A DNA stretch of 64,000 nt from CATQHD01 sp965243165 (lineage in GTDB: Bacteria > Actinomycetota > Acidimicrobiia > Spongiisociales > Spongiisociaceae). A program made the position numbers and the translations under genes. Below are positions 38,101 through 53,100 of the stretch, piece by piece (the stretch's first letter is position 1; every line of letters begins with the position of its first letter). Below the pieces are notes generated by a model. That model ran no database searches. It saw only the letters and a program-made list of their open reading frames with translations, and had not been told where the DNA came from. The stretch is from assembly GCA_965243165.1 (NCBI GenBank), contig OZ251535.1:1550001-1614000 (forward strand), in the 5' to 3' direction.

Positions 38101-41100
38101 TCGCCCGGCTCCGATGTTACGGCGGCCTTCCCGCCCTGGTTGGCCAGCCGCCCTTTTATCGACTCGGCGATGCCGCGGCGGTCCTCGCCCACCTGTCCGG
38201 CGTCGAACCCCTTTCCGAGGTCGGAGATCCAGACATCGGCCGCCTCCTCGGTGACCTCGGAGTAGACGAAGGCCTGTTCGGCGTCCGAATGCAGGGCGGC
38301 GTTGGTCAGCGCTTCGCCCGAGGCGGCCACCAACGCCCTGGTGCGGTCGTCGACCGGACGGTCGCCCACCGTTACCAGCTCGACCTTGAAGCCGAAGGTG
38401 TCTTCGATGCGGTCGGCTTCCTTCTGCAGGGCGTTGGAGAGCAGCTCGGGGCCTTCGGAGGGCGGAGGGCCGTACAGCCACCGCCGCAGATCTCTTTCCT
38501 GGGAGCGGGCGAGCGTCGCCACCCGCCGCGGGTCGTCGGTCCGCTGGATCAAAGCGAGGGTCTGGAGCACCGAGTCATGGAGATGGGCCGCCAACCTGTC
38601 CCGTTCTTCCTGGCGGATACGCTTGCTCCGCTCGGCGGACAGGTCGGACGCCAGCCGCCACACCCAGGGCCCGAACAACACCGCCATCCCCACCCCGGTC
38701 ACCACCGCCGCCACCAGCACCTCCTGCACGTAGGGGACGGCGGTGTCGATCAGCATCGCGGTCCCTATCAGCAGCAGAACGATGCCGATCACGGTGCGGC
38801 TGCGCACCCGTCCGTTCTCGGGGTCGAACAGCCCTATGATCGCCGAGCGGGGGTCGATGTCGCGCCGGTCCATCAAGAAGGCCGCGCTGAATATCAAAGC
38901 CGCCCCCGGCCATACCCACCGATCGCCGGGCCATACGCCCGCCGCCCGGAACACCAGCAGCGAACCTCCGAACATCAGCGCATACGCAATCCGTTGGTTG
39001 CGCCCCGCCTGCCGGGTCCGGGCCTGCGTCGGCGGGCCGGAGCGGTTGAAGTTCACCCCCCACAACGCCAGGTAGAGGACGATCCCCGCCCCCCAGACCA
39101 GAGCCAATACCAAGAACCCCGCCCGCACGTAGACGTCGTCGAGGCCGAGCCGGTCGGCGGCGCCGCCCGCCACCCCCGCGATCAATCTGTCTTCCTGCCG
39201 CCTCCTCATCACCGGCGGCTCCTTTCGAGGTTGCCGGTTGCATTGTCTGCCGCCCTGCCTGTTTCGGCAATCGGGGATTCTCCTGTTGCAGCCCCCAGCC
39301 GTAGGGGATGCGGCAGGGTGATTCCTGATAGACGAAGAGCCCGATATGGGGGATAGTAGAGGCATGACCTCTTTGGAAAGGGCGCCGCTCGACCGCCCCG
39401 ACCGGGGCCGTTGGCTGGCCGGGGTGGCGGCTGGGGCGGCCCGTTGGCTCGAATGGCCGGTCTGGATGCTGCGGGCGGCTTTCGTGCTGCTCTGCTTCCT
39501 GTTCGGGCTGGGCCTGTTTCTGTATCTGGCGGGTTGGCTGTTGATCCCGGGAGAAGGCCGAGACCGTTCCATAGCCCAGGAATCGTTGGCCGCCCCCTCG
39601 GTGCGGCGGTGGGCCGGCGCCGCGCTCGTAGCCTTCGCCGTCCTCCTGCTGGTCGGACGGACCGGACTCATAAGGGGGGATCTGCTGTTCGCTCTGGTGC
39701 TGGTGGCGGTCGGGGTGCTGCTGTATCGGGGCGGCCTCGGTCTTGGGGAAGGCTCCGCTTCGCCGCCTCCGGCGGAGGCGCCCAGGGACCCGGCGCCGCC
39801 CGGAGATGCGAAGGAGGCGGCCGCCGGCCGGGCGCCGCCCCGGCAATCGACCCAGACCGCGGCGGCCGGTGCGGCCCCCTCCGCCGCGCCTCGGCCGCCT
39901 CGGCGCCGCTCTTTTCTGGGGCGGATAACGCTGGCCGCCGCGCTGATGGCGGTGGGGCTGTTGGGGTTGCTCGACGCGGTGGTTGCCGGCTTCGACGCCT
40001 ATCCCCGCCACTACATGGCGCTGCTGGTGGCCGTGATAGGAGCGGGTCTGGTGGTCGGCGCCTGGTTTGGCCGCTCCTACGGCTTGGCGGCCCTGGGCAT
40101 CGCACTGGCGCCGGTGATGCTGTTGACCCCGGTGGTGGAGAAGGTGGACTTCGGACGGATCGGCGGCCTCGGATCGTTCGAATACGAACGCACTTACTAT
40201 CGGCCCGTCACGGCCGAGGAGGCGGAAGCGGTCTACCGGCTCGGCGCCGGAATGATGGTGATCGACCTGAGAGAGGTGGACTTTGGGGGCCGGACGCTGG
40301 AGGTCACGGCCGATCTGGAGCTCGGCGAGCTGATCGTATTGCTGCCCGGCGGGGCGGCGGCGGACGTGACCGGAGAGGTGGCGGCCGGTTCCCTGCGGGT
40401 GGAGGATTACGTTCTCGAGGGGGTGAACCTCGAAGCCGTCCGCCGTTTGGAAGGCGCCGGCGGCCGATTGTTCTTGGACGCAGAGGTAGGCATCGGTTCC
40501 CTCGAGGTATACAGGGGCCGGGGGTACGCAGGTCTGGACTATTGGATCTACGACCCTTACGAACCCCGCGATGGTTACGCTCGATGACGTGATGGAGGCA
40601 GGACGGTGAAACGGCATAATTTCAGTGCTTTCTCATTCGGGCTGGGGGTGTTGTTGATGGCTGCGGCGGCCGCCGCAGCCTTTTCCTCGGATCCATGGTG
40701 GCTGGACAGACAGGGCATCTTGGACTGGGCGTGGCCGGTGTTCCTCCTGGTGCTGGGGGCCGCCATGCTGACAGGGCCGCTGAACGCACTGCGCCGCCGC
40801 CGGGCGCCCCTCCCCGACGACTCCGGCGAAGCGGCGGAAGAAGCCTCCGAACCGCCCAGCTGACGGCAGTCCGAAGGGGAAGCCAGGGTCAGGCTCGAGG
40901 CAGACCCTCGGTCCCGCGGGAGCCGAAGCCAGAGGGGGCCGGGTCTCCTGACCGTAGTGGCCTGACCAGGGAATATGCTGCGTCGAACACTGTCCGATAA
41001 CTATCTGCCTATGTATGATGTTGACGGGCAACATCCGCCGATCGGAGGGAAGAGTACACATGTCCGTCGCCGCGAACCTTCAGAAGCTGCTGAAGTCGGT

Positions 41101-44100
41101 GGAGGAGGCCATCTCGGTCGTTGAAGACGAAGAGATGAAGCGCGTCGCCTTCGAGCGGGTGCTGGATCATATGCTCAAGACGGCTGATTTAGGATCGGCG
41201 GCGGGCACCGGCGCGAAGGACTCTCTACCAAGCGACGAGGCAGCCGCTGACAGTTCCTTAGCCACTGAGCAACAGCGCATCGATGAGGTTGCCAGTTATT
41301 TTGGTATTGGTTATGAACAGGTGTCTGACTTATTTGACCTGTCGGATGCGGACCCTTGTTTGCGGTTCAGCAGTAGCGTATTGTCCCAAGACAAGGCTCA
41401 AGGCACCCGCGAAATTGCCCTGTTGATTACCGGTGCCCGGACGGCTCTTGGACGCGACACCCATACCAATCATATAAGAGATGCGGCAAATGACTATGGA
41501 AGGCTTAACTCAAACCATTTTATGGAAACTTTGAACCGTATGCCGCATCTGTCTTTATTGGGGAAGCACCGCTCTCGTAATCGCATAGTTCGCATGAAGA
41601 TTATTGGTGCTGAGGAGGCGAAAAGGTTGGTGAAGAGACTGGTCAGATGAACTTGATGACAAGTTGACGAGCTGCGCAGGTTCGACGCCCCGCCCCCGTG
41701 GATATCAACAATCAGGGTTTATCTTGCTGTATCGTTGTCGGCTTCAAGGTGTTTGACGAGAGGGGCTGGGCGGCCTACGATTAGGCAACCGGTTCGAGGA
41801 GGAGGGTGTCTTGGCGCTGATTGCGACTCCGGAACAGAAGGAACAGCTCAACGAGCGGGGTTTCTTCGTCATCGAGAGCCTGCTGCCGCCCGAGGAGGTG
41901 GCGGTGGTGGCCGCCGCCATGGACGAGGTGGAGGCCAGAGTCCGCCGGGAGCGGAACATCCCTCCGGGGCAGAACTTCGGCATGCGGAACGGCTTGGTCG
42001 AACATCCCGCCATCCTCGACCTGCTCGACCGCCCGGACATCTTGAGCTACATCGTGGACGTGTTCGGGTGGAACATCCAGAACCGCGACAGCGTGCTGCT
42101 GGCCACCGACGCCAACCCCGGCGGCGACCCGGCGGAGCTCTCGCTGGGCTGGCACTTCGACTACGAGGAGGAGTTCGCCGGCGCCACGGGGGGCGGCTTG
42201 ATGCCGTGGCTCGACTTCAAGGTGGGCTGGTATCTGTCCGACCTCCGGGAGCCGGGCCACGCCACCATCCTGCTGGTGCCGGGCAGCCACCGCTGGGACG
42301 ACGCCCGCCGAGCCGACTGGCAGAACGAGATCGACCCCGACGACATCTTTGAGCTGCGGGTTCCGGCCGGGAGCGCCATGCTGTGGCGGCCCACCCTTCT
42401 GCACGCCGTTACCCCGAACTTGTCCTCCACCCAGCGCAAGGCGATCTACATCAGCTACACGCCGCGCTGGGTCAGGCCCACCGGACACATCGACCACGAC
42501 CCGGAGCTGCTGGCCCGGAGCAGCCCGATCCGCCGCCAGCTGCTGGGGGCGATGGGCGACCTCTCCCACCCCATGGGGTCGGATCCCAAGAACAACCCCG
42601 AATGCCAGTATTGGTTCACCCAGAACTGGGAAACCGTACCGCTCCGGCGGTGGGCGGAGGAGCGGCACGGCGGCCCTCCGTTCGATTGGGGCACCGGCTA
42701 CGGTGCCAGCACCTCGAAGGGGCCCGACTTCACGTTCACCGACGTGGCCGATCCGAGGATGAACTGAACCCCATGTCCGCCGCCCCCTGCCCGCCGCTGG
42801 CGGTGACCGACGCCGACGGAGTGGGGCTGACCACGCCCGAACCCTACGTCCGGCGCGTCAAGGTGCTGTTGTCGCCCCTGCTCCAGGAAGGGTTGGGCGA
42901 CTTCTCGGTCGGAACGTGCGAGGTGCCGCCCGGCCAGAAGGGAAGCCTTCACACCCACCCGGGCACCGTCGAAGTGTGGATGTTCTACGAAGGCGAAGGC
43001 CGGGCAACGGTCGGGGGCGAAGAGTTCATCACCGGCCCCGGCTCCGTGGTGTACACGCCGCCCGGCGCCCCCCACCAGTTTTTCAACACGGGCGCCGGCC
43101 CGGTGCGGCTGTTCTGGCTCTACAGCCCCGCCGGAGCCGAACGAGGCGTGATCGAAGCCGAGTTCACCTAGCTCCGGGCTTTCCGCCTCCCTGCCGACGG
43201 CCGGGCGGCGGCGGGTTCTCCTGCGGTCACCTCAAACTTTTTCCCCGCCGACGATCCTGGCTGGACCAATCCCATTTGCCCAGGTAGAGGGAGTATTTCC
43301 CCGCTGGATCAGCAGTACGCGCAGATCACTCGGGTGGAGGGACCGGATTTTGTTGGAATAACTATAACCCCGGATGCGTTATACTCATTAGGACAATAAC
43401 CTAAGAAAGGAGGACACATGTCCACGAGAAACATCGAGACGCGGTTCGGCGCCGAAGCGGCGCGGGCCGTGTCGAACCAGATCGGATCGCCGCCCATCGG
43501 AGACGAGGCGGCCGCGCCCGCCGACCGGGACCGGGCCCGCGGGGCGCTGATCGGAGCGGCGGTCGGCGAGACCCTGGGGGCGCCTGTCGAGGGGCGCAGC
43601 CGGGAGGAGATCGCCGCCCGCTTCGGGCGCATCACCGGTCATGCCGACCCGGCGGTGATGGGAGAGGACACCCTGCTCACCCTGATCACCGCCGACAGCG
43701 TTCTGGCCGGCCCGTCGAATCATCCGGAGGGCTTCGCCAGGCGGTTGATCGGAACGCGCCGCCGCTTCGAAAGCCGGGCCACCGGTGCAACCCGGCGGAA
43801 CCTGCTCAAGGGGGATCCCTGGTGGTCCGCCGCCGCCGGTTCGGCCGGCACCGCGGCCGCGGCCCGCTGCGTCTCCTTCGGGCTGCGCTGGGCGGGCGAC
43901 CCCCGCCGGGCCGCCTACGAAGCGGCGCTGTCGGCGGCGGTCACCCACAGCCATCCGGCCGCTGTGTCCGCCGCGGCCGCCGTCGCGGCGGGGGTGGCGC
44001 TGGCCGCAGGAGGGAACGGTCCGCTCGACGGCGCCTGGCTGGAGGAGGCGGCCGACATCAGCTCCCGGTTCGCCCAGCGCGCCGTCAGGGGCGTGAGGCT

Positions 44101-47100
44101 GGACATCCGTCTGCGGCAGATGCAGGCAGCCCCGCCGCCGGAACAGAACGGACCGCTCGCCACCGAGGCCGTGCCCGCCGCCTTCTGGTGCGCAGCCAAC
44201 GCCCGCACCCCCGAAGACGGAGTGCTGACCGCCGTCAACGCGGGCGGAGACGCCGACACCATCGCCGCCATGACCGGGGCCTTCCTCGGCGCCCGTCATG
44301 GAGAGAAGGCCTGGCCCGCCCGGCTCACCCGCATCCGCGGCCTCGACGAGGCGGTGCGGGTGGCTGACCAGCTCAGCCGCCGTCCCGCCCAGCCCGCCCT
44401 CCCCGCCCCGAAAGCGGCGGCGGGGGAGTATCCCGCGCCGGTGCACGTTTCGTTCCTGATCGACCGGTCGGGGTCGATGAGAGGCCTCGCGTCCGACGTG
44501 GTCGGCGGCTTCAACGGGTTCGTTGCCGAGCAGCGCAAGCAGGCGGGCGGATGCCGGCTGACCCTGGTGCAGTTCGACAGCGGAGATCCCTTCGAGGTGA
44601 TCTACGACGCCGCGCCCCTGGCCGAGGTGGACGATCTGACCCGCGACCGGTATCAGCCCCGCGGCGGGACACCGCTCCTCGATGCGCTCGGCGATCTGAT
44701 CGAATCGGCCGACCGGCGCTTGGCGGGGCTGGACGGCGCCGAGGACCAGGTGGTGGTCGTCTTCACCGACGGGTATGAGAACGCCAGCCGCCGCTGGTCG
44801 CGCTCCGCGCTGTACGCGGCGGTGGAGGAGCGCAAGGCAGCGGGATGGACGTTCGTGTTCATGGGCGCCAACCAGGACAGCTACCTCGAAGCCGGGCGGC
44901 TCGGCTTCGAGCGGGGCAGCATCCAGAACTTCGAGCCGGACGCCCGAGGCGCAGAGGCGAGCTTCAGGTCGGTCTCCCGCTCGGTGTCCACCTTCCGGAC
45001 CGCCGCCCGCCGTGAAAGGTCCAGCCGCACGACCGACTTCTTCGAAGGCACCAAAGAAGCCGAAGAAGACTGGGAGCGCCGCCGCCGACAGCGGTGAACA
45101 GGCGGTTGAGCCGGCCCTGAACCCGATGACGGCGGGGCTCCCGACCGGAGACATGAATCCGATCGGGGGCCCGTCGTTTGTGTTCCGCCCCAGATGAGCA
45201 GCTCCAAGGAATTGAGGGTTGCGCCCATCCCTGTTCGAGTCGCGTAAGCAGGCTCTTCTCCGGCAAGCCCGGCCCGCGCAGGCCAAGGTGCCCGATTTGC
45301 CGGCCCCCGCCTCCAACAAGACGGGCATGCCGAACAATTCGATTTCAGCCGAGCTGAGCGGTTGGACGAGGCGTGCGGCGAGAGGCCGCCATGAACACCT
45401 CTTCCGATTCTCCATTCTTCCGAGTCTGACCCCGGATCTGGGACCTCCCCCGGTGAAGGCCGGAGGATCGAAGCGGTCGAGTCCGCGAAAGTTCTCCGAA
45501 CATACGTACCCCTATACGGAAGCCCCGAATTTTGGTATAACTGTTGGGCTGATGCACATACACCGCCGCGAGTTCCGGAGAGGGCGGCGGTCAGAGACGG
45601 ATCCCGTTCGGTCCGGCCCCTTGGGGCCGGGGGCGGCCTCGTGCGGCCCGGCGGTTTTTCGTTCAAGGAGGCGGAGGCGGGGGATGGGCCCGGGTTTGCC
45701 GGCGGTGGAGGCCGATTTTCGCGGACTCGCGGGTATTGGGTTCTTGTGGGCGTTTTGGGTTGGAATTGGACTTCGAGCCATGGTTGTCCGAGTTCTTGTC
45801 AGGGGTGAAAACCTTGGAGGGTCGGATTTGCGCAGAGGGCGTCTGTGAACGGACGCTGTCCGGGCTCGCCGCCGCCGAACGGGGACGACCTCCAGAGCGG
45901 AGGGGGGCCGGCGTCAGGGAGAGGCGTACTCGTCGATCAGCCGGGATATGGGGGAGGAAGCCGACCGCTCGAAGGCCGCCCGGGCGGCTTCGGCCAGGGT
46001 GCGCGGGTCGAGGGGGGCGCCCATCCTGAACACGGTGCGCACCTCCGACAGGACGGTGATGTCGGCGGTCGGGTCGCCCTCCACCGCCAGCAGGTCGGCG
46101 GCCATCCCCGTCCGGATCCGGCCTGTTGCGCCGCCCAGGCCCAGCGCGTCCGCCGCTCCGGAGGTGGCCGCCGCCAGAGCCGCCTCGGCCGGCATCCCGG
46201 CGTCCACCATCAGGGCCAGCTCGTCGTGGAGGGAGAATCCGGGGACCAGGCCCGGCCAGGGGGTGTCCGACCCGGCGATGATCCGGCACCCCTCCTCGTA
46301 CAGCCGCCCCAGCGTCTGCTTCATGGTCACGGCGGAGGCCTGGCGCGCCAGCCGCTCGGCGGGGTCTGAGATCCGGTGCGGGAACCGCCGCCAGGCGGCC
46401 CGGACGCCGGGGTGCACCCAGCGGGCCCGGCGGTCGTTGGCGAAGACCGCGTCGTTGACCCGGCTCAGCCGGTCCCACACCACCAGGGTCGGGCAGAGGA
46501 CGACTCCGGCCTCCAAGAACGCCGCCGCCCACCGCGAGGCGCGTCCGTCGTCCGGGCGGCCGCCGCCCTCCACGTGATGGACGCAGCCGGAGAGATGCTC
46601 GATCTCCCCGACCCCGGCCGCCGCCGCGGCCTCGGCGTCGACCGACCCCAGGTGGGCGAGCACCGGCAGGCCCAGCTCTCCGGCCCGCCGCACCGCCGCC
46701 TCGATCTGGCCGCCGGTCAGGTTCACGTACAGCTTCACCGCATCCACCCCGGCGCCCGCCAGCTCCTCCACCGATGCGGCCGCTTCACGGGCGCCGCGGT
46801 GCCCCCGCCCGATGATCGGCCAGTTGACCTTCGCCCCGTCCAGCACCGGCCCGCAGCACAGGATCCGGGGCCCCGAGGCCGGGTCGGAAGCGGTGCGCGC
46901 CCGGCGCTCCAGTATCCAGTCGAGCCGGTTGCCCGTGTCCCGGACGGTGGTTACGCCCGCCGCCAAGAACCCCGGCATCATCCAGTCGGCCAGATGCACA
47001 TGGCAGTCGATCAGGCCCGGCAGCAGCGTGCAGCCCTCTAGGCGCTCCACCGCCGCCCCTTCCGGTATCCCGTCCGCCGCCGAGACGCCGGCGATCCGTT

Positions 47101-50100
47101 CCCCCTCCACGAGCACCGCGCAACCCTGCCGCATCCGCCCGCCGTCCCAGACCGCATCCGGCGCCAGCGCCCGCAACGCTCCCCCCGATCCGCCGCCGCT
47201 CGTTCTGCCCCCGCTTCCCGCCGACATGAGGCTCAGTACGTGATTGAGCCGCCGCTCACGTTGATCGTGGCGCCGTTGATGAAGCTGGCGTGCTTGGAAG
47301 CCAGGAAAACGGCGACGGCGGCCAGCTCCTCCGGTTGCCCCATCCGGCCCAGCGGGCACATGTCGATCCCCTTCTGCACCACCTCCGGGGTGTTGTCGAT
47401 GTGCTGCATCGGGGTGTCGATCTGGCCCGGTGCGATGGTGTTGACCAGGATGCCGTGCGGTCCGAAGGCCTTGGCGAACCCGTAGGTCATCGACACCACA
47501 CCCGCCTTGGCGGCCACGTAGGCGTCGCTGCCCAGGAGCGGGCCCACCAGCCAGGCCGTCGAGGTGAAGTTGATTATCCGCCCGCCCCCGCCGCCCGCCT
47601 TCATGGCGTTGCCCGCCGCCCGGTTGAGGAAGAATCCGGCCTTCAGGTTCACGTCCAGCTGGGCGTCCCAGTCGTCTTCGGTTACCTCGTCGAGCGCCCG
47701 CCTGCGCAGCACCGCCGCCGGGTTGGCGAGCGCCCACAGGCCGCCCAGCCGGTCCTCCGCCTCCGACACCAGGTCCGGCAGGGCGGCGGTGTCGGCCAGG
47801 TCGAACCGGACGGCCCAATGGCGGCTGCAGTCTTCCAGCTCCGTCATGGTCTTCTCCAAGCCGGCGGCGTCCTTGTCCACCGCCGCCACCCGCGCCCCCG
47901 CCGCCGCCATCGCATGGACCGCCGCCCTCCCCACCCCGCTGGCGGCGCCGGTCACTATCACCGCCCGGTCCTCCAGCCCTGCGCCCAGGCGCCAGTCCGC
48001 CTCCGGCCGGGGCATCAAGGGCTTCCGGGCGGTTCGCCGGGGATCTGGAGGATGCGGGCCGGGTTGCCCACCATCAGCGCCTCCACCTCGGCGTCCCCCC
48101 ACCCCCGGTCCCGGAAAAGCGGGATCACGTGGGTGAGGGTGTGGGCGTACCCCCAGCCCCCGTAGGCCAGCAGGCGGGTCTTCACACCTCCCATGTCCTG
48201 GGAGACCAGCAGCCGGTCGATCCAGCCCTGCTCGGCCAACCCCGCTACGGCGCCGGCGATGTCGTAGTCGCTGGGCGGGTACTTGCCCAGCCCGATCAGC
48301 GAATGGTCGAAGCCCATCAGGTCGTAGGCCAGGTTGGTCCCCCGGTTCAGCAGCTCCAGCTGGTACGCCTCGTCGTAGATGGCCGTGTTCATGTGCCCCA
48401 GGATCACCCGGCCCGGATCGACCCCCTCTTCTTCCAAGGCGTCGAGCACCTTCACCCCCTCGAAACCCCACGGATGGAGGTGGACGCTGATGGGGACGCC
48501 GGTTTCCAGATGCGCCCTGGCCGTCGCCCGGAGCATCCGCAGCTCCTCGGGATGCACGGGGTCGTAGGTGCCGATCTCCCCGTACACGCCCGGCCTGATT
48601 CCGGTGCCGTCCACCCCGCTCCGCCACTCGTCCACCAGCTCCTGGGCGATGTCGTCGGTGGACCGTTCGGCGGTTCCCGCCGGATGGCTGGACGCCAGGT
48701 AATAGCCCCCGCCCATGATCACGTTGACTCCGCTCCGCTCCGAGATGTCCCGCAGGATCAGGGGGTTGCGCGACATGTGGCTGGGGGTGACCTCCACGAT
48801 GGTCCGGCCTCCGGCGGACCGGAAGGGCGCCAGCTCGTCCAGCACCTGTTCCACGTCGGTTTGGTGGTAGTTGTCGGGGAAGCCGCCCGGATTCCATCTG
48901 GCCTCGGCGGCGGTTTGGATGGTGAGCGGCGCATCGGAGACCACCGGATAGCCGTGGATGCTGAGGATGGGCCGGCAGTCCACGTACAGATGCTCGTGGA
49001 CGTGGGTCGGGCCGAGATCCGACGCCGGAACCGGCCCCCGTACGGTCATCGCCCAAGGCCCGCCGCCCGCCTCCGGCGCCCCGTTCACGCCGTTCACGCC
49101 GCGCCGCCGGGCATCTCGAAGGGGGCGGGGTCGAGGAAGCGGCGGAGCACGTTGCGGCTGACGGCCGCCGCGTTGTTGTCGTAGCCGTTGCAGCTGAGGC
49201 TTCCCGACCAGGCGATCGACCCCGCCGAGAACACCGCCCCTCCGCCCGGCGTCTCGAAGAACACCATGTCGGCCCGGATGCGGTCGGGCTGGCCGGGGTC
49301 GGTCACCGGCAGGGTGTCCTCCAGCGCCGCCACCATCAGGTCGTAGAGGTTGGAATGGTTCTCGGAAGAAGCCACCACCAGCGCATGGGCCGGAGTGCCG
49401 AGGCCGGCGTCGGCCCGGTCGATCTCGTATCCGGCCGCCCCGCCCTGCAGCAGCCCGAAGTCCCCGATGATCTCGCCGTCGACCCCCTCGAAGATGAAAC
49501 GCGCCCGCGGATCCCGGCCGGCTTCGGTCCTCCGGTAGTAGGAGCACTCGTCGAACCCCTGGGTGATGAACCCCACCCCGGTGATCAGCTGCGGGGCGCG
49601 GCCCAGGCCGATCCAGGTCCCGCCCGCCTCGCCGGTGAAGCTGTGGTTGCCCTGGCTGACATCGGACGCCCACAGCCGCGGCAGGTCGGTGCGCCGCACC
49701 TCGCCCACGCCGGGGCGGTCGAGGTGGTAGGCGAAGCGGTGCCAGAACCCGTTTCCGCCCAGATACATGAGCCGCCCCCCTCCCCGCAGGTAGGACTCCA
49801 CCGCATCGAAGATGTTGGTGCTGATGTATTCGGGGTGGGAGGAGGTGATGACCGTCCGGTAGGGGGCGATTAGCTCCGCCCCCTCACGGTCGAGGTCATC
49901 GTCGGTGACCACGTCGAACGGAACTCCTTCGTGCTCCAGCCAGGCCGTGGTCAACAGGTCCTGGCAGAACTTGTAGATGCGGCCCTTGGGGCGGAAGTTG
50001 GTCACCGGGCGGTGCATGGAGGAGTAGACCACGGTGCTGCCGTCGGTGTGGCTGTCGTAGGTGGAGCGTCCGATCTCGGGGAAGCGGAGCATCAGCAGGT

Positions 50101-53100
50101 CGGTGTCGTCCAAGACGGTCAACCGCCCGTGGATCAGCTCGTTCCATTGGCTGGTGAGGCGGATCCGCAGGTTGGCGTAGGCGCAGTAGGTGGCGGTGGG
50201 GAGCAGGAACACCGCCTCTGCGGTCGGCCCGCCGGCGGGGGGCAGCACCGCGAACGGAACGTAGAACTCGGCCCCGCCGGCCCGGAACCGCCCGGCGTAG
50301 CAGCCGCTCGGCCAGTCTTCCGGCACCTCCAGGGTGAAGCTGGTTTCCCAGCGGGCGTCGGACAGGTCGTCGTCGTGGAAGTGGACGGCGCCGTACTCTT
50401 CGGGCCGCTCCCGCCAGTCCTTGGTTCTGCCCGACCAGTTGGAGCCCGCCACCCCGCGGGTGGGCAGGTTCTTGGTAGCCCCGTCCCAGCCGTTGCCGGA
50501 TGCGTCCGCCGCCCGCTCGCTGTCGATGCCGGCCGAGAAGTCCCAGTCGGCCAGGGCGCCTTCCGCCGGGGCGGCCGGGCCCCGTTCGGCCAGCGCCGCC
50601 GCTTCGCCCCCGCCGAGCACCCGGTCGAACAGGCGGGGGCGCTCGATGCGTCCGTTGAAACAGGCGGACGGATGGGCGCGTCCCGCCTCGTCCATCACGA
50701 TCTGGGCGCCGATCGAGACGGGTCCGGGTCCGAGCTCCGGGGCGCGCCCTGCCGCCCCGCCGTCCTCTTCACAGCCCGTTGCTTCGAGCAGGTGGGAGGC
50801 CGCCGCCGCGGCGCGGATGCGCACCTCCCCGGCGGCGCTGCAGCTCAGGGTCACCGAAGTCCAGCGGTTCTCGGCCGCAGCCGCCCGGCCGAGGAAGGTC
50901 TGGTTGTCGGCGGGGTCGCCGGTTCCGCCTCCCATCACCGCCCCGATCCGCCCGTCCGGGTCGATGAACAGGGAAAATCCGGCCTGCGTCCGGTGGTCGA
51001 GGGCGCTGAAGACGACCTGGCGGCCCGCTTCCAGGAAGGTCGGGCATACGTTGAGGCAGAGGGTGAACCCGTCGGGCAGTTCTGTCCGCCCCCGGCCCGG
51101 TATCAGCACATAGGAACCGGGGTAGATCGGCTGGTGAACGGCGCGGCGCTCACCGCACACCGGAGTGGCCTGCTCCACCTCGCGGAAGGGGGGCGCGTGA
51201 GGACCGGGACCCACCGCCGGGCTATGCAGCCTGACGATGTCGGCCCGGTAGGTTTCGGCGCCCGCGCAGGAGACCTTGAAGGCGACCGCGCCGCCGGGCC
51301 GCACGCTCTGGCGGTTGGCGTAAGCCATGACGAAGCTTTCGCCGCCGTGCAGGCTCCACATCTCAGGAGTCCTCCGGTTCGGCGCCGAACAGTTCTGCCC
51401 ACCGCTTGTCGAAGACGTAACGCTCGGCATCTTCGATGTCGTCGAAGACCGGCCCGTCGGGCAAGGCGCGCGGGGTCAGGGGGGGCTCGTCCGAAAACCG
51501 GGCCAGCTTCCAATGCGAGTGGTCGTCCGCAAGCCAGAGGAAGTACTTGCCGTGGATCGGCCCCCCCCGCATGTGGTCGAGCAGAGCCTGCAGGTCGGGG
51601 GAGTGGTTGCCGAACGGCTTCGCCCGGAACTCGGCCGCCAGATCGGTGCGGTGCGCGCCGATCCCCGGAGGCAGCCTCCCGGCGGCGTCTTGGGCGGTTC
51701 GCACCCTGTTCATGGGGCCAGTCTAGACGAGTAGTTCCCAGGGATCGGGGGTTGCGCCAATCCCTGGTTCGAGCCGTATACGCAGGTTCTTCGCCGGCGA
51801 ACCCCGGCCTGCGGAGGCCAGGGCACCCGGTTTCACCCGCTTCCAACGAGGCGGCATGCCGAACGATTCGATTCGGCCGAGCTGAGCGGTTGGATGAGGC
51901 GGGCGGCCGGAGGCCGTCATGAGCACCGCTTCCGAGTTCGCCTCCCCGGATCTGGGCCGCTTCTGGGTGAGGCCGAAGGTTCGAAGCGTCGGGTCCGCGA
52001 AATCTTTCTGAACATACCCCTATCCGGAAGCCCCAGAATTTGGTATCTATAGGGGGCTGAAGCACAAACACCGCCGCGAGTTCTGGAGAGGGCGGCGGTC
52101 AGAGACGGATTCCGTTCGTTCCGGCCCCTCTCGGGCCGGGGGCGGCCTCATGCGGCCCGGCGGATTTTCGTTCAAGGAGGCGGCGGCGGGGGATGGGCCC
52201 GGCGAAGCCGGGGGAGGTGGGCGATTTTCGCGTTCTTGGGCATTGGGTTGGAAATCGAACTTCGAAACATGATTGCCTGAGGTTCTTGTCCGGGCGGCCT
52301 TGGAGGTGCCCGCTGGATGTCCGAACCGCCGGTGTATTGCGGATGCCTGCGCAGATCGGTAGAGTCCGCGGTGATTCTTGTGCGCGTTGCGGCCTCTGCG
52401 GCTTCATAGAGCCGGTTCGCTCCGCGTGGAACGGATGTATCAGCCATGAGGAGGATATCGAAGATGATGAAATACCGATGGTTGCGCCTGTCGTGCTTGG
52501 TCGTGTTCGCTTCGCTGGTGTTCGCCGCCTGCGGCGGCGATTCGAGCGACGAGACGACGACCACCGCCGCCGCGCCCACCACCACGACCACCGCCGCGAC
52601 GACCACGACCGCCGCGACGACCACCACCGAGGCCATGGCCGACGACATGGACAGCGACATGGCCGACGGCAGCGATATGGACGGCGATATGGCCGACGGC
52701 GGCGATACGGCGGGGGACATGGACGAAGTGGACATGGACTACCCAACCGCTGAATCGCTCGAGGGCTACAAAGCGGTGGCCCGCCCCGCGTCGCAGCGGT
52801 GGACGATCGGATACGGCGACGGCTTGTCGGGCATTCCGTTCACCGACTCGGTTACCGACAGCATCAACGAGGTGGCCGAGGCGATGGGCGTCGACATCGT
52901 CTACTGCGACAACGCATACGACCAGGAGAAGACGGTCCAGTGCTCCGAGCTGATCGTGTCCCAGGGCGCCGACGGGGTGATCTTCGCCAACTGGATCGCG
53001 GGCACCGAGGAGCTGATCACGGGGATATTCCTCGACGCGGGCCTTGTCTGCGTGGCTTACGACGGCCCCCATGAGGGTTGCAAGGCGTTCGGCCCCGACA